Shown here piece after piece: positions 17,424-27,377 of a stretch of 64,000 bases of DNA. This DNA comes from Glutamicibacter halophytocola (GTDB lineage Bacteria > Actinomycetota > Actinomycetes > Actinomycetales > Micrococcaceae): contig NZ_CP012750.1 of NCBI RefSeq assembly GCF_001302565.1, forward strand, positions 2,418,001 through 2,482,000. The letters are read 5' to 3'. The notes beneath the pieces are model-generated. The model worked only from the letters and a program-made list of their open reading frames with translations, had not been told where the DNA came from and ran no database searches. The first letter of the stretch is position 1; every line of letters begins with the position of its first letter. The position numbers were made by a program, and so were the translations under genes.

Positions 17424-18509
17424 CTAGCTCAGCCATGCACGCAAGGAGTTCAGGCACGTACGGATATCGTCCTGCGCGACATGCTCGTCATCGCTGTGGG
17501 CCAACAATGCGTCGCCAGGACCAAAGTTCACCGCAGAAACGCCAAGGGCCGAGAAGCGGGACACATCGGTCCAGCCGTATTTGGGCTTGGGCTCTTGGCC
17601 AAGAATCTTGATGAGGTCAGCTGCGATCTCCTGGTCCAAACCAGGCTTGGCCCCTTCGGCGCCATCGGTTCGCTCGATTTCAAAGCCATCAAAGAGTTCG
17701 AAGACGAGGGCTTGTGCTTCAGCCAGCGTCTTGTCCGGAGCAAAACGATAGTTGATTTCGACTTCGCAGTAGTCCGGGATGACGTTTCCGGCGATTCCAC
17801 CGTTGATGCGCACCGCGTTCATTCCTTCGCGGTAGTCCAGGCCCTCCACGGTAATGGTCTGGGGCTCGTAGTCGGAGAGCCGCTGGAGGATCGGCGCGGC
17901 GTCATGGATGGCGTTATGGCCCATCCAGGCGCGTCCTGAGTGCGCTGCCTTGCCCCGGGTGCGAATCACGAATCGGCTAGTGCCATTGCAGCCACCCTCA
18001 ACCGTTCCGTTGGTTGGCTCAAGCAGGATGGCAAAATCGGCTTCGAGCAGTTCGGGGCTGTTCTTCGCCAAACGTCCCAGACCGGACTTGGCCGCTTCCA
18101 CTTCCTCGTGGTCATAGAAGACGTAGGTGACATCGTATTTGGCATCGGTCAGCTCGGCAGCCAGGGCCAGCTGCACCGCGACCCCGCCCTTCATGTCGGT
18201 CGCCCCGCGTCCATAGAGCACGCCGTCGATCACCTGGGCCGGGACAGTGCCCTTGGCGCCTTGCGTGCGCGGCAATGGAACGGTGTCCAGATGGCCCGCG
18301 AGCACGACTCTGCGTTCGCGGCCGAAATTGGTGCGGGCAACGATGGCATCCTGATCGCGATGAACCTGCAAGTGCTCCAGCTTCAGCAAGGCCTGATGCA
18401 CCTGATCAGCAATTTCTTGTTCATTCCCGGAAACAGATTCAATGTTCATGATCTGTTCGGTCAGCACTGCGACGTCCTGTAGCAGGTCCAATTCGTTCAC
18501 GGTATTCAT
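17424..18509 (-). CDS. dapE: succinyl-diaminopimelate desuccinylase DapE
   Basis: M20-family metallohydrolase (361 residues) that removes succinate from N-succinyl-LL-diaminopimelate in lysine and peptidoglycan precursor synthesis. Metal and catalytic residues are visible: HLDTVP (first His/Asp), GRGATDMKGG (bridging Asp) and DHEEVE (catalytic Glu); NGTSRFVIRTRGKAAHSGR belongs to the dimerisation domain. It diverges from dapD, which makes the succinylated precursor, with 73 bases between starts. This is the same pairing as in mycobacteria. Confidence 0.93.
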   Translation of the reverse strand: MNTVNELDLLQDVAVLTEQIMNIESVSGNEQEIADQVHQALLKLEHLQVHRDQDAIVARTNFGRERRVVLAGHLDTVPLPRTQGAKGTVPAQVIDGVLYGRGATDMKGGVAVQLALAAELTDAKYDVTYVFYDHEEVEAAKSGLGRLAKNSPELLEADFAILLEPTNGTVEGGCNGTSRFVIRTRGKAAHSGRAWMGHNAIHDAAPILQRLSDYEPQTITVEGLDYREGMNAVRINGGIAGNVIPDYCEVEINYRFAPDKTLAEAQALVFELFDGFEIERTDGAEGAKPGLDQEIAADLIKILGQEPKPKYGWTDVSRFSALGVSAVNFGPGDALLAHSDDEHVAQDDIRTCLNSLRAWLS

Positions 18510-18582
18510 CGTCCTACGTCTCTAGCTTCACTAGCCTGTCATCTATCAACGTTACCCGGCGTTTCGAGGATACGATCAGTGT

Positions 18583-19539
18583 ATGACTTCAGAATCTGTG
18601 ACTTCATCCAGTGACTCCACCGTCCGTTTGGCCTCCGGTCATGGTCTTGCCACGATTGCCGCGGATGGAACCGTCCTTGACGTTTGGTACCCAGCCCCTG
18701 TCCTTGGCGAGCTTTCGTCGGCAGACGAGCTCTCCGGCGAGCTAGCAGCTGCTGCCCAAGAGGATGTTGCCCGTGGCACCACCCAGAAGGTGGTCTCGCT
18801 GACCATCGATCTTGACGTAGCACCGGCTGACACCGCTGATGTGTGGCTGCGCCTGCATCTGCTATCCCACCGTTTGGCGCAGCCGAACACCATCAATCTT
18901 GACGGCATCTTCGGCCACTTGGCCAACGTGGTCTGGACCAACTTCGGCCCATGCCAGGTTGATGGCTTCGAGGTAACCCGCCTGAAGCTGCGTGCCCGCG
19001 GCGCGGTCACCGTATATGGCGTGGACAAGTTCCCGCGCATGGTCGATTACGTCGTTCCGACGGGCGTCCGCATTGCAGACGCTGACCGCGTTCGCCTGGG
19101 CGCGCACCTTGCCGAAGGTACCACCGTCATGCACGAGGGCTTCGTGAACTTCAACGCTGGCACCCTGGGCACCTCAATGGTCGAGGGCCGCATCTCCGCT
19201 TCGGTGGTTGTGGGCGACGGTTCCGATGTCGGAGGCGGCGCCTCGATCATGGGTACGCTTTCCGGCGGCGGACGCGAGCGCATCGTCATTGGCGAGCGTG
19301 TCCTGCTGGGCGCCAACGCCGGTGTTGGCATTTCGGTGGGCGATGATTCGGTGGTCGAAGCCGGACTCTACGTGACCGCTGGCACCCGGGTGCTTTTGGG
19401 CGAGAAGCAGGTCAAGGCCCTGGAACTGTCCGGAGTTTCCAACCTGCTGTTCCGTCGCAACTCGATTTCTGGCGCGGTTGAGGCTTTGCCTCGCGCCGGC
19501 CAGACCGTGGAGCTGAACAGCGCACTGCACGCCAACTAG
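18583..19539 (+). CDS. dapD: tetrahydrodipicolinate N-succinyltransferase DapD
   Basis: Hexapeptide-repeat acyltransferase (318 residues) that transfers succinyl from succinyl-CoA to tetrahydrodipicolinate. The N-terminal domain is followed by a left-handed beta-helix (about 165-290) with repeated V/I-G-x-x motifs such as [19 protein letters not shown] and [17 protein letters not shown]. This is the actinobacterial type of DapD. Divergent from dapE; a hairpin lies 10 bases after the stop. Confidence 0.93.
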   Translation: MTSESVTSSSDSTVRLASGHGLATIAADGTVLDVWYPAPVLGELSSADELSGELAAAAQEDVARGTTQKVVSLTIDLDVAPADTADVWLRLHLLSHRLAQPNTINLDGIFGHLANVVWTNFGPCQVDGFEVTRLKLRARGAVTVYGVDKFPRMVDYVVPTGVRIADADRVRLGAHLAEGTTVMHEGFVNFNAGTLGTSMVEGRISASVVVGDGSDVGGGASIMGTLSGGGRERIVIGERVLLGANAGVGISVGDDSVVEAGLYVTAGTRVLLGEKQVKALELSGVSNLLFRRNSISGAVEALPRAGQTVELNSALHAN

Positions 19540-19548
19540 AGACGTTTA

Positions 19549-19594
19549 GGGGCTCGCTGGATATTCGAGATATTCAGCGGGCCCCAATTCTTTT
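19549..19594. terminator. hairpin terminator after dapD
   Basis: Stem GGGGCTCGCTG / CAGCGGGCCCC (one G-U pair), then AATTCTTTTAA. Placed between the convergent dapD and the hypothetical gene at 19593. Confidence 0.8.
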
Positions 19595-20201
19595 AAGCTC
19601 CCGGGAAAATGATGGTGACCATGGGCTGGATGAAGCCGTGGAACGCCTTGGAATCCTGCAGCAAGGATGTGCTGGCAACTATCGTCGCTCGGCCGGTAAG
19701 CCAGGCACGTGGCTCGTCCAGGGGCATGTCAATAAGCTGGATCTGCTGCTGGGGTGCAGTCGTATCGTGATCCACCCCGTGATCCAACAAGATCCTCTCT
19801 AATTCATCGAGGCGCAACGGCACATAGTCCATGCTCTTTTCGACGAATTCCTCGGCATGCTGCTGCGCAAACAGCGTTGCTTGGCCGTAATGGGCTTTAG
19901 CCAGCTTGGCAAGTGCCGGATAGCCTTCATGGTCCAGCTGCTCATGCAGTGTCTGCTCAGGAGCGCTCTCCGCCGCGGTCTCCCCCGAGGTCAAAGCTCC
20001 CCACCAGGCGCTCCACTCCTGCTTGAACTGCCCGTGTGCGGCATCAGTGCCATGGCGGTTCTTGATCACTGAGTTCAAGCGACAGTTGGGCCCGGCTTCG
20101 GCTGGATCCACCCCGCCGAGCTCACGTAAGTACAAGGCCATCAACATCGTCTGATTGGTTTTTACCGCCAAAGACCAATTGTTTCCACGACGAAAGTACA
20201 T
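19593..20201 (-). CDS. conserved hypothetical protein
   Basis: Soluble protein of about 202 residues that I do not recognise. It opens YFRRGNNWSLAVKTNQTMLMALYLRELGG-like and continues with an acidic helical middle and a C-terminus rich in short strands (WLTGRATIVASTSLL). No signal peptide or membrane segment. The ATG at 20201 is preferred over 20225 because AGGTGG is well spaced before it. It sits alone between dapD and gltA, with terminators on both sides, so it is transcribed on its own. Confidence 0.65.
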   Translation of the reverse strand: MYFRRGNNWSLAVKTNQTMLMALYLRELGGVDPAEAGPNCRLNSVIKNRHGTDAAHGQFKQEWSAWWGALTSGETAAESAPEQTLHEQLDHEGYPALAKLAKAHYGQATLFAQQHAEEFVEKSMDYVPLRLDELERILLDHGVDHDTTAPQQQIQLIDMPLDEPRAWLTGRATIVASTSLLQDSKAFHGFIQPMVTIIFPGA

Positions 20202-20276
20202 GCATACCACCTGACTTTTAGGCATACCCCCGCAGTCTTAGACTCACAGGATACTCCCGTCCCCGCGCTTAAAACA

Positions 20277-20320
20277 GACAAGGAGCCATCCACCATTTGA
20301 ATGGTGGAAAGCTCCTTGTC
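20277..20320 (-). terminator. rho-independent terminator of the citrate synthase gene
   Basis: Outer stem GACAAGGAGC / GCTCCTTGTC with an inner stem CCACCATT / AATGGTGG. On the minus strand it is followed by TGTTTT, directly after the gltA stop. Confidence 0.9.
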
Positions 20321-20344
20321 AGTGATCGCTACTTGCCCTGCGGC

Positions 20345-21625
20345 TTAGAGGCCCGGGTAGTTGCGCGCGGTCTCACCCATGTACAACTGGCGTGGGCGGC
20401 CGATCTTCAGTTCAGGATCCTTGATCATTTCACGCCACTGCGCGATCCAGCCTGGCAGGCGTCCGATCGCGAACAGCACGGTGAACATCTTCTCCGGGAA
20501 GCCCATGGCGGTGTAGATCAGGCCGGTGTAGAAGTCCACGTTCGGGTAGAGCTTGCGCGAGATGAAGTACTCATCGTTCAGCGCAGTTTCTTCCAGCTTC
20601 ATCGCGATCTCAAGCAGCTCGTTCTTGCCCTGCTTGGCCAGCAGGTCGTGAGCGGTCTTCTTGATGATCTTGGCGCGTGGATCGTAGTTCTTGTACACGC
20701 GGTGGCCGAAGCCCATCAGGCGTACGCCGTCTTCCTTGTTCTTGACCTTCTGCATGAAGTCTTCCGGGGAGATTCCGGAGGACTGGATCTCGCGCAGCAT
20801 CTTCAGCACAGCCTCGTTGGCGCCGCCGTGGGCTGGGCCGGACAGGGCGTGGATGCCTGCAGAAACCGATGCGAACATGTTGGCTTCGGAAGAACCAACC
20901 AGGCGCACCGTGGAAGTCGAGCAGTTCTGCTCGTGGTCCGCATGCAGGATCAGCAGCAGGTCAAGGGCCTTGACCACATCTGGATCCAGCAGGTATGGCT
21001 CGGCAGCGGTGCCGAAGCACAGGCGCAGGAAGTTCTCGACCATGTTCATCGAGTTGTCCGGGTACAGCAGAGCCTGGCCGATGGACTTCTTGTGGGCATA
21101 GGCAGCCAGCACTGGCAGCTTTGCCAGCAGGCGCAGAGTGGAGCGTTCCACCTGCTCGTCGTCCTTTGGATCCAGGGAGTCCTGGTACCAGGTGGACAGT
21201 GCCGAAACTGCGGAAGACAGAACCGGCATTGGGTGCGCATCGCGCGGGAAGCCGCCGAAGAAGCCCTTGAGCTCTTCGTGCAGCAGGGTGTGGCGGCGCA
21301 GCGAGTTGTCGAATTCTGCGAGCTGGTCTGCGGTAGGCAGTTCGCCGTAGATCAGCAGGTAGGTGACCTCGATGAAGCTGGACTTCTCGGCCAGCTGCTC
21401 GATGGGGTATCCGCGGTAGCGCAGGATGCCGGCATCGCCGTCGATGTAGGTGATCGCGGATTTGGTGGCCGCGGTGTTCATGAAGCCAGGATCGTAGGTC
21501 ACGTTCCCAGTGGTCTTCAAAAGTGGGGCTACGCTGAATCCGTCGTTGCCCTCAGCAGCCGGGATAACCGGAAGCTCAAGATTGGATTCTCCAAAGTGTA
21601 GCTGTGCAGATGTAGTATCTGTCAT
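20345..21625 (-). CDS. gltA: citrate synthase
   Basis: Type II citrate synthase (426 residues), which condenses acetyl-CoA and oxaloacetate at entry to the TCA cycle. Active-site segments are visible: LHADHEQNCSTSTVR, GPAHGGANEAV and GHRVYKNYDPRA, with the catalytic Asp in VDFYTGLIY. The ATG at 21625 has a good ribosome-binding site (AGGAG), so the longer frame to 21673 is rejected. Monocistronic, with its own terminator. Confidence 0.96.
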   Translation of the reverse strand: MTDTTSAQLHFGESNLELPVIPAAEGNDGFSVAPLLKTTGNVTYDPGFMNTAATKSAITYIDGDAGILRYRGYPIEQLAEKSSFIEVTYLLIYGELPTADQLAEFDNSLRRHTLLHEELKGFFGGFPRDAHPMPVLSSAVSALSTWYQDSLDPKDDEQVERSTLRLLAKLPVLAAYAHKKSIGQALLYPDNSMNMVENFLRLCFGTAAEPYLLDPDVVKALDLLLILHADHEQNCSTSTVRLVGSSEANMFASVSAGIHALSGPAHGGANEAVLKMLREIQSSGISPEDFMQKVKNKEDGVRLMGFGHRVYKNYDPRAKIIKKTAHDLLAKQGKNELLEIAMKLEETALNDEYFISRKLYPNVDFYTGLIYTAMGFPEKMFTVLFAIGRLPGWIAQWREMIKDPELKIGRPRQLYMGETARNYPGL

Positions 21626-21723
21626 TGCTTCTCCTAACCGGAAAGCGTGTAGTTCCGAAAGGTCAGTCGTCACCGTAGAACATACCGCGATTTGACCCTA
21701 TCCCGCTAATCAGGCTGTCATCT

Positions 21724-22839
21724 TCACCGGTTGGCGGAAGAATTCAGCCGTTCAACGGCGGCCGCGATCCGTTCATCGGAGGCGGTCAATGCCACGCGGA
21801 CGTGGCGTTCTCCAGCGGTTCCATAAAAAGCACCCGGGCCGGCAACGATTCCCAGCTCCGCAAGGGCGCCGATGGTCTCGAAGCTTGGCCGATCCTGGGT
21901 GCACCACAGGTACAAGCCGGCCACCGAATCTTCAATTCTGAGGCCGAAGTTTTCGAGGGCAGGACGCAAAGCATCGCGTCGCGCCCGGTACAGTTCGCGC
22001 TGCTTGGCTACGTGCTGGTCGTCGTTCAGCGCCACCGCCATGGCGTGCTGGATGGGTCCCGGCACGATCATTCCGGCGTGCTTGCGGCTGTTGACCAGCG
22101 TTGGCATGAGGTTTGGCGCGCCGGCAACAAATGCCGCGCGGTAGCCTGCGAGGTTCGATTGCTTGGACAGCGAGTACAAAGCCAGCAGGTTATCGAGATT
22201 TCCACCGTTGACCTCAGGGTCAAGGATGCTCGGCACCTGGCCTTCAAAGTCTTCCCAACCGAGTTCTGCGTAGCACTCGTCGGAGGCCACGACGGCGCCG
22301 ATATCGCGGGCCCGTTCAACGATTCGCTGCAGCTGCCCAACGCCGGTGACCTTGCCGGTGGGGTTTCCTGGCGAGTTCACCCAGATGAGCTTCACGCGCG
22401 AGAGTTCCTCGGTGCCCAGTTCATCAAGGTCATCGGTGGCGATAGGTGTCGCGCCGACAAGTTGGGCGCCAATGTCGTAGGTTGGGTACGCAATTTTTGG
22501 ACGCACCACAATATCCCCTGCGCCGATTCCCAGGAGCAGCGGCAACCAGGCCACCATTTCCTTTGAGCCCACGGTTGGCATGACATCGTTGATGCCCAGA
22601 CCGGTGACCTGGCGGCGACGTGCGAACCAATCGACAATGGCCTGGCGGACTTCGGCGGTTCCATGCGTGGTGGGATAGCCGTGGGAGTTTGCGCCCTCGG
22701 CCAGCGCGTCCTGGATGAGCTGCGGGGTGTCATCAACTGGCGTGCCGATGGAAAGGTCCACGACTCCCCCTGGATGCTTCGCTGCCTGCTCGCGGTATGG
22801 AGCAAGCTGGTTCCAGGGGTAATCGGGGAGCTCAAGCAT
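21724..22839 (-). CDS. dapC: succinyldiaminopimelate transaminase DapC
   Basis: Class I PLP-dependent aminotransferase of 371 residues. The PLP lysine lies in YSLSKQSNLAGYR and the substrate-binding Arg at the C-terminus in RHVRVALT. It converts N-succinyl-2-amino-6-ketopimelate to succinyl-diaminopimelate, the step between DapD and DapE. The assignment rests on adjacency to the ferredoxin gene fdxA (11 bases upstream, same strand), a conserved actinobacterial pair. Together with dapD and dapE it completes the succinylase branch in this window. Confidence 0.9.
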   Translation of the reverse strand: MLELPDYPWNQLAPYREQAAKHPGGVVDLSIGTPVDDTPQLIQDALAEGANSHGYPTTHGTAEVRQAIVDWFARRRQVTGLGINDVMPTVGSKEMVAWLPLLLGIGAGDIVVRPKIAYPTYDIGAQLVGATPIATDDLDELGTEELSRVKLIWVNSPGNPTGKVTGVGQLQRIVERARDIGAVVASDECYAELGWEDFEGQVPSILDPEVNGGNLDNLLALYSLSKQSNLAGYRAAFVAGAPNLMPTLVNSRKHAGMIVPGPIQHAMAVALNDDQHVAKQRELYRARRDALRPALENFGLRIEDSVAGLYLWCTQDRPSFETIGALAELGIVAGPGAFYGTAGERHVRVALTASDERIAAAVERLNSSANR

Positions 22840-22850
22840 AAAAGTAAAAC

Positions 22851-23174
22851 CTAGCCTTGGTTCTGAGGTGGCAAGGCACTGACGAATGGGTGGTCAGTAC
22901 CGGTGTTACCAATTTTAGCGGCGCCGCCCGGGGAACCAAGTTCATCGAAAAAGTCGACGTTGGCCTTGTAATAGTCGGCCCATTCGTCCGGCACATCATC
23001 TTCGTAGTAGATGGCTTCAACGGGGCAGACCGGCTCGCAAGCGCCGCAGTCTACGCATTCATCCGGATGAATGTACAGCGAGCGCTCGCCTTCATAAATA
23101 CAATCTACCGGGCACTCTTCGACGCACGCCTTGTCTTTCACGTCGACGCACGGCTGAGCGATGATGTAAGTCAC
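22851..23174 (-). CDS. fdxA: 7Fe/4Fe-type ferredoxin FdxA
   Basis: Small bacterial-type ferredoxin of about 107 residues. It has an N-terminal Cys pattern ([18 protein letters not shown]) and a second cluster motif [16 protein letters not shown], giving one 3Fe-4S and one 4Fe-4S site. The rest is an acidic C-terminus. An electron carrier, perhaps for cytochrome P450s or Fe-S enzymes. GTG at 23174 (VTYIIAQPC) is the likely start; the upstream in-frame codons are not conserved in the family. Confidence 0.92.
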   Translation of the reverse strand: MTYIIAQPCVDVKDKACVEECPVDCIYEGERSLYIHPDECVDCGACEPVCPVEAIYYEDDVPDEWADYYKANVDFFDELGSPGGAAKIGNTGTDHPFVSALPPQNQG

Positions 23175-23388
23175 GAGGGCCGAGACCTTTCCTTGCACTT
23201 GGTGGTTTCAACACGAGCCGGCCGGATTCCTGGATGCTCTTTGAATCCCTTACCAGCTCAAACTACAGTCTAGTCCTGATATCAATACATCAAAGCGCCC
23301 GTGGGCCTGCTGTGACGTAACCGACCATTCACATTTCAGCTTCAAAGGGTTTAGATGAATTCTTCTTACGAAAAGATGACGCGCAAGA

Positions 23389-23634
23389 ATGCTTAGTTTT
23401 AGTGATATGACTCCCGGTGAACGTCTAGTTGTGCGCTACCGCCTGCCTGTGGAAGCCAGCACGGCAAGCGGGCGCTTTAGCGACGCGTTGGGCGAGTTGC
23501 AGGAAGTCACAGTGGATTCGATCAGCGTGCAGACCCGATCGGGTCTTGTGGTCATCCCGCGGGCGTTGATCACCCATGCCAAGCTCGTCCCTCCGGCCCC
23601 TCAGCGCCGCCGGCCCCGGACGCCAAGGAACTAG
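23389..23634 (+). CDS. small SH3-like protein, possibly the N-terminal module of GNAT-associated proteins
   Basis: 81-residue basic protein: TPGERLVVRYRLPVE, then a strand-turn-strand core (VTVDSISVQTRSGLVVIPRA) ending in a basic Arg/Pro tail. The pattern resembles the small beta-barrel that precedes the acetyltransferase domain in some actinobacterial GNAT proteins, but no acetyltransferase domain follows. Divergent from fdxA across 214 bases. Homology assignment is tentative. Confidence 0.55.
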   Translation: MLSFSDMTPGERLVVRYRLPVEASTASGRFSDALGELQEVTVDSISVQTRSGLVVIPRALITHAKLVPPAPQRRRPRTPRN

Positions 23635-23730
23635 TATCCGGCAAGATCAACGCTTCGCGCCGAACCGCTGTTGCGCGACATGTGATTTGATTCTGCCAAT
23701 CACTCAACGATTTTCCCGTATGCTGTTTTT

Positions 23731-24234
23731 ATGCCTTCTGACAAACTTGTCCAATCGCGAGCACGTGCACTCAGCTCACCGCTGAGGCTTCGTATCCTGC
23801 GCTTGTGCCTCCACGAGTCACGAACGAATAAGGAAATCGCGGACATTCTTGATCTGAATCCGGCCACGTCGCTGCACCATGTCCGGACCTTGGTGAATAA
23901 CGGCTACCTCGCCCCGGAAGAGGCCCGGCGCGGCAATCGTGGCGCCAAGGAAGTTCCCTACCGGAGCACCAAGCAGTCGTGGGGAACGCGCATCCCAGAC
24001 GCTGCTCCCATGCTTGTCGATACCTTCCTGCAGGAAATCGAGGGACTGGATCCCCAAGAAATCCAGATCATCCGCGTGGGCCTGAAGCTCAGCGAAGAGT
24101 CCCGTCAGGAAATGATGTCGCGGCTGCGTTCGGTTATTGAAGACTACGCGATGCGTGAGCCCGAAGAAGATGGCGTGGCAACCTCGCTCTTCTTGGCCCA
24201 CCACCTGGACATCACCGGCAATAAGAGCAGCTAG
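23731..24234 (+). CDS. winged-helix (ArsR-like) transcriptional regulator
   Basis: 167-residue regulator with an N-terminal winged helix: ARALSSPLRLRILRLCL, then the recognition region TNKEIADILDLNPATSLHHV and wing (about 10-75). The C-terminal half (about 85-160) is helical and lacks metal-binding cysteines, so it is not a metal sensor of the classical ArsR type. The ligand and targets are unknown. It is followed by a strong terminator. A TATGCT box lies seven bases upstream of the ATG, suggesting a leaderless transcript. Confidence 0.82.
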   Translation: MPSDKLVQSRARALSSPLRLRILRLCLHESRTNKEIADILDLNPATSLHHVRTLVNNGYLAPEEARRGNRGAKEVPYRSTKQSWGTRIPDAAPMLVDTFLQEIEGLDPQEIQIIRVGLKLSEESRQEMMSRLRSVIEDYAMREPEEDGVATSLFLAHHLDITGNKSS

Positions 24235-24274
24235 AACTGCAGATTCCAAGATCTTTGCACTTGGCGTTAGCCAG

Positions 24275-24312
24275 CGAAGGCGCACTTCCCAATCGCGGGA
24301 AGTGCGCCTTCG
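24275..24312. terminator. bidirectional terminator
   Basis: Perfect 16-base stem CGAAGGCGCACTTCCC / GGGAAGTGCGCCTTCG with a 6-base loop, between the convergent regulator and membrane-protein genes. Confidence 0.9.
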
Positions 24313-24316
24313 GTGT

Positions 24317-24754
24317 TTAGTCCGGGCGATGCTGTTTGCGAATAGCTCGCAGGGCCAGCACCAGGCCGATGATCGCAGGAATGATCATCCCATACATCCA
24401 CAGGGCCGAAGCCAGCGCCGGTCCGGGAAGGTATTGGTAGTACTGCATGCCGAGGATCAGCTGGTCATTGCCGACGTAGGATATCAATCCCACGCAGACA
24501 TAGCAGCCGATCAGCGCCAGAGCCCCGGACCACAGTTTCCCTGAGGACACCGCAGCCCAGTACACCAGCAGGCCAAGCAGCAGCCAGGCTACTGCGACGC
24601 CCCACACCAGCGGCACGTCGTTTCCGGCGTAGCTGATGGAGGCGTGGATGGCAGTGCCGAACAGTCCTGCTACCAGGGCGGCAACAGCTCCGCGCCACAG
24701 CGCCGAGAGGTTGCTGCCCTGGTTTTTTCGCTGATTAGGCGCGAGCGCGTGCAC
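24317..24754 (-). CDS. four-helix membrane protein of unknown function
   Basis: About 145 residues with four transmembrane helices (about 20-40, 47-70, 76-98 and 112-133), separated by short loops. The segments ISYAGNDVPLVWG and ISYVGNDQLILG look like an internal repeat, implying a two-fold duplicated structure. GTG 24754 is preferred because AAGG precedes it at the right distance; the frame could also start at ATG 24775, deeper inside typA. It overlaps the typA 3' end, so translation is probably coupled. Confidence 0.65.
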   Translation of the reverse strand: MHALAPNQRKNQGSNLSALWRGAVAALVAGLFGTAIHASISYAGNDVPLVWGVAVAWLLLGLLVYWAAVSSGKLWSGALALIGCYVCVGLISYVGNDQLILGMQYYQYLPGPALASALWMYGMIIPAIIGLVLALRAIRKQHRPD

Positions 24755-26642
24755 GGGTTGCCTTGGCACGGTCATTGGCGTTCAGCAGCACCTTGCGGAT
24801 ACGGATAGCTTCCGGGGTAACCTCAACGCACTCGTCTTCGCGAGCGAATTCCAGGGACTCTTCCAGGGTCAGAGTCTGTGGCGGGGTCAGGTTCTCGAAG
24901 CTGTCCGAGGAAGCTGCACGCATGTTGGTGAGCTTCTTTTCCTTGGTGATGTTCACGTCCATGTCATCGGCGCGCGAGTTCTCGCCAACGATCATGCCCT
25001 CGTAAACCTCTTCGGTTGGCTTCACGAAGAAGCTCATGCGCTCCTGCAGGTTGATCATTGCGAATGGAGTCACGACGCCAGCGCGGTCGGCAACAATCGA
25101 ACCGTTGATGCGGTATTCGATGGCACCTGCCCATGGCTCGTAGCCTTCAGCCAGCGACGAAGCGATGCCTGCGCCACGGGTTTCGGTCAGGAAGCGGGTA
25201 CGGAAGCCGATCAGGCCACGTGCAGGAACCATGAATTCCATGCGAACCCAGCCGGTGCCGTGGTTGGCCATGTTGGTCATGCGGCCCTTGCGCGAAGCCA
25301 TCAGCTGGGTGATGGCACCCAGGTACTCTTCGGGCACGTCAATGGTCATGTGCTCCATTGGCTCGTGGACCTTGCCGTCAACCATCTTGGTCACTACCTG
25401 TGGCTTGCCAACGGTCAGCTCGAAGCCTTCGCGACGCATCTGCTCAACGAGGATGGCCAGTGCCAATTCGCCACGGCCCTGGACTTCCCAAGCGTCCGGA
25501 CGCTCGGTAGGCAAGATGTTCAGCGAAACGTTACCGATCAGTTCCTTGTCAAGGCGGTCCTTGACCTGGCGTGCGGTGACCTTGGCGCCCTTGACCTTGC
25601 CAGCAAGTGGCGAGGTGTTGATACCGATGGTCATCGAAATTGCTGGTGGATCAACGGTGATCAGTGGCAGCGGCTTTGGGTTCTCCAAGTCGGTGAGGGT
25701 TTCACCAATCATGATGTCCTCGATACCGGCCACTGCGACGATCTCGCCTGGTCCAGCTTCTTCAGCTGGAACACGCTGCAGACCCTTGGTAGCCAGAAGC
25801 TCGGTGATCTTCACCTGCTTCATGGTGCCGTCCTGGCGGGCCCAGTTAACCTGCTGGCCCTTGCGCAGGGTTCCGTTGATCATGCGCAGCAGGGCCAGGC
25901 GCCCGAGGAATGGCGATGCGTCAAGGTTGGTGACGTGTGCCTGCAGAACTTCGCCCTCTTCGTAGGTCGGAGCAGGAACGTGCTTGATGATGGTCTCGAA
26001 CAGCGGCTCGAGATCTTCATTGTCTGGCAAGGTGCCATCAGCTGGCTGGTTCATCGAAGCGTAACCGGCCTTGCCCGACGCGAAGACCACAGGGACGTTC
26101 AAGATGGCGTCCAGATCCAGGTCTGGAGCTTCATCAGCCAGGTCCGATGCCAGGCCCAGCAGCAGGTCCATGGAGTCCGAGATGACGCCATCGATGCGGG
26201 AGTCCGGGCGGTCGGTCTTGTTGACCACGATGATGACTGGCAGGTTGGCGCTCAGGGCCTTGCGCAGCACGAAGCGGGTCTGTGGCAGTGGGCCTTCAGA
26301 AGCATCAACGAGCAGAACCACGCCGTCCACCATGGACAGGCCGCGCTCGACCTCGCCACCGAAGTCAGCGTGACCCGGGGTGTCGATGACGTTGATGGTC
26401 ATGTTCTTGCCGTCAGCAGCTGGGCCGTTGTAGAACACGGTGGTGTTCTTGGCAAGAATGGTGATGCCCTTCTCGCGTTCCAGCTCGCCGGAGTCCATCA
26501 CGCGATCTTCGGTTTCACCATGGCTGTCGAATGCGCCGGTCTGCTGGAGCATTGCGTTGACCAGGGTGGTCTTGCCGTGGTCAACGTGTGCAACGATGGC
26601 TACATTGCGAAGTTCGTCGCGACTAATGGTGTTAGCTGACAT
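24735..26642 (-). CDS. typA: ribosome-associated GTPase BipA/TypA
   Basis: Translational GTPase (635 residues) acting in 50S subunit assembly and stress adaptation. The G1 motif HVDHGKTT, G3 [11 protein letters not shown] and G4 NKTD are present, followed by domain II, two EF-G-like domains and the BipA-specific C-terminal domain. ATG 26642 ([13 protein letters not shown]) fits the family N-terminus; a longer frame to 26732 is not conserved. The last residues are Arg/Ala repeats. Confidence 0.95.
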   Translation of the reverse strand: MSANTISRDELRNVAIVAHVDHGKTTLVNAMLQQTGAFDSHGETEDRVMDSGELEREKGITILAKNTTVFYNGPAADGKNMTINVIDTPGHADFGGEVERGLSMVDGVVLLVDASEGPLPQTRFVLRKALSANLPVIIVVNKTDRPDSRIDGVISDSMDLLLGLASDLADEAPDLDLDAILNVPVVFASGKAGYASMNQPADGTLPDNEDLEPLFETIIKHVPAPTYEEGEVLQAHVTNLDASPFLGRLALLRMINGTLRKGQQVNWARQDGTMKQVKITELLATKGLQRVPAEEAGPGEIVAVAGIEDIMIGETLTDLENPKPLPLITVDPPAISMTIGINTSPLAGKVKGAKVTARQVKDRLDKELIGNVSLNILPTERPDAWEVQGRGELALAILVEQMRREGFELTVGKPQVVTKMVDGKVHEPMEHMTIDVPEEYLGAITQLMASRKGRMTNMANHGTGWVRMEFMVPARGLIGFRTRFLTETRGAGIASSLAEGYEPWAGAIEYRINGSIVADRAGVVTPFAMINLQERMSFFVKPTEEVYEGMIVGENSRADDMDVNITKEKKLTNMRAASSDSFENLTPPQTLTLEESLEFAREDECVEVTPEAIRIRKVLLNANDRAKATRARARA

Positions 26643-26788
26643 GCGTGAAGGCTCACTTCCGCTCGAGGATTTTGGGTCTAAGGAGTCGGGGCCAAAGTCG
26701 ACCCAACAAACAAGTTTACGCTGTTCCAGCAAATACTCCGGCGCTCTGTGTCAGAACATACAAGAATTTCACGTAAAGTCGCGGAAAA

Positions 26789-27331
26789 TCATGGGGTGGA
26801 TTGGGTGGAAATCCAGTAGCGCAGGGTCTTGGACCCGTCGGCTGCTTCCAGGTAGGGAACCTGCGAGTCTGGAACTCCCCCGCACTTTAGTATCGTCGCG
26901 ATGGAACCGAGATTCGTGCCCTCGCAGGTGACCAGCGCGCTCGACACGCCCGCCTCCTGGACTTCGCGCAGGCCAAACTGGCAAAGCGCAGTTGCCAAGC
27001 CACGGCGGCGGTGCTCGGAAAGAACTCCGTAGCCGATGTGCCCGCCATTTTGAAGCAAGAAATCGTTAAGCTCGTATCTCACCGAGACACGCCCTACCAG
27101 TTCGCCGTCATCAAAAGCGCCAAAGAGCGCCGAGCGCACCCAGCCCTGAGGGATATGCTCGCCGCGGCGTCCTGCGCTCATCCGGTAGGTGTAGTCCTCC
27201 CACAGCTCATCGGCAGACCACGTCGGCAAGAATTCGAAATCGTCGGCGAGCATGGCCCGATGGGCGTCGATGGCCTGCTGCTCGTCTTGACTAGCTAGTT
27301 CGCGGAATTCCAGTGCGGCTGAAAGGGTCAT
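26789..27331 (-). CDS. GNAT-family N-acetyltransferase
   Basis: 180-residue single-domain acetyltransferase. The acetyl-CoA loop is visible as HRRRGLATALCQFGL after the GHIGYGVLSE strand. A later motif SSALVTCEGTNLGS, followed by ILKCGG, completes the fold. The substrate is unknown; the acidic N-terminus (ADDFEFLPTW) is shared with small-molecule and antibiotic-modifying acetyltransferases. ATG 27331 was chosen because residues upstream lack family similarity. Confidence 0.8.
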   Translation of the reverse strand: MTLSAALEFRELASQDEQQAIDAHRAMLADDFEFLPTWSADELWEDYTYRMSAGRRGEHIPQGWVRSALFGAFDDGELVGRVSVRYELNDFLLQNGGHIGYGVLSEHRRRGLATALCQFGLREVQEAGVSSALVTCEGTNLGSIATILKCGGVPDSQVPYLEAADGSKTLRYWISTQSTP

Positions 27332-27377
27332 GAAGCCATTATGCCAGTGCACAATTCCTTGCCAGCCCAGCCTCCGG

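Noticed and set aside
20297..21601. Long plus-strand open frame antisense to citrate synthase
   Set aside because: Shadow of gltA; it also starts inside the gltA terminator hairpin.
25260..26639. Long plus-strand open frame antisense to typA
   Set aside because: Shadow of the BipA/TypA gene; composition follows the sense codons and no ribosome-binding site or homology supports it.
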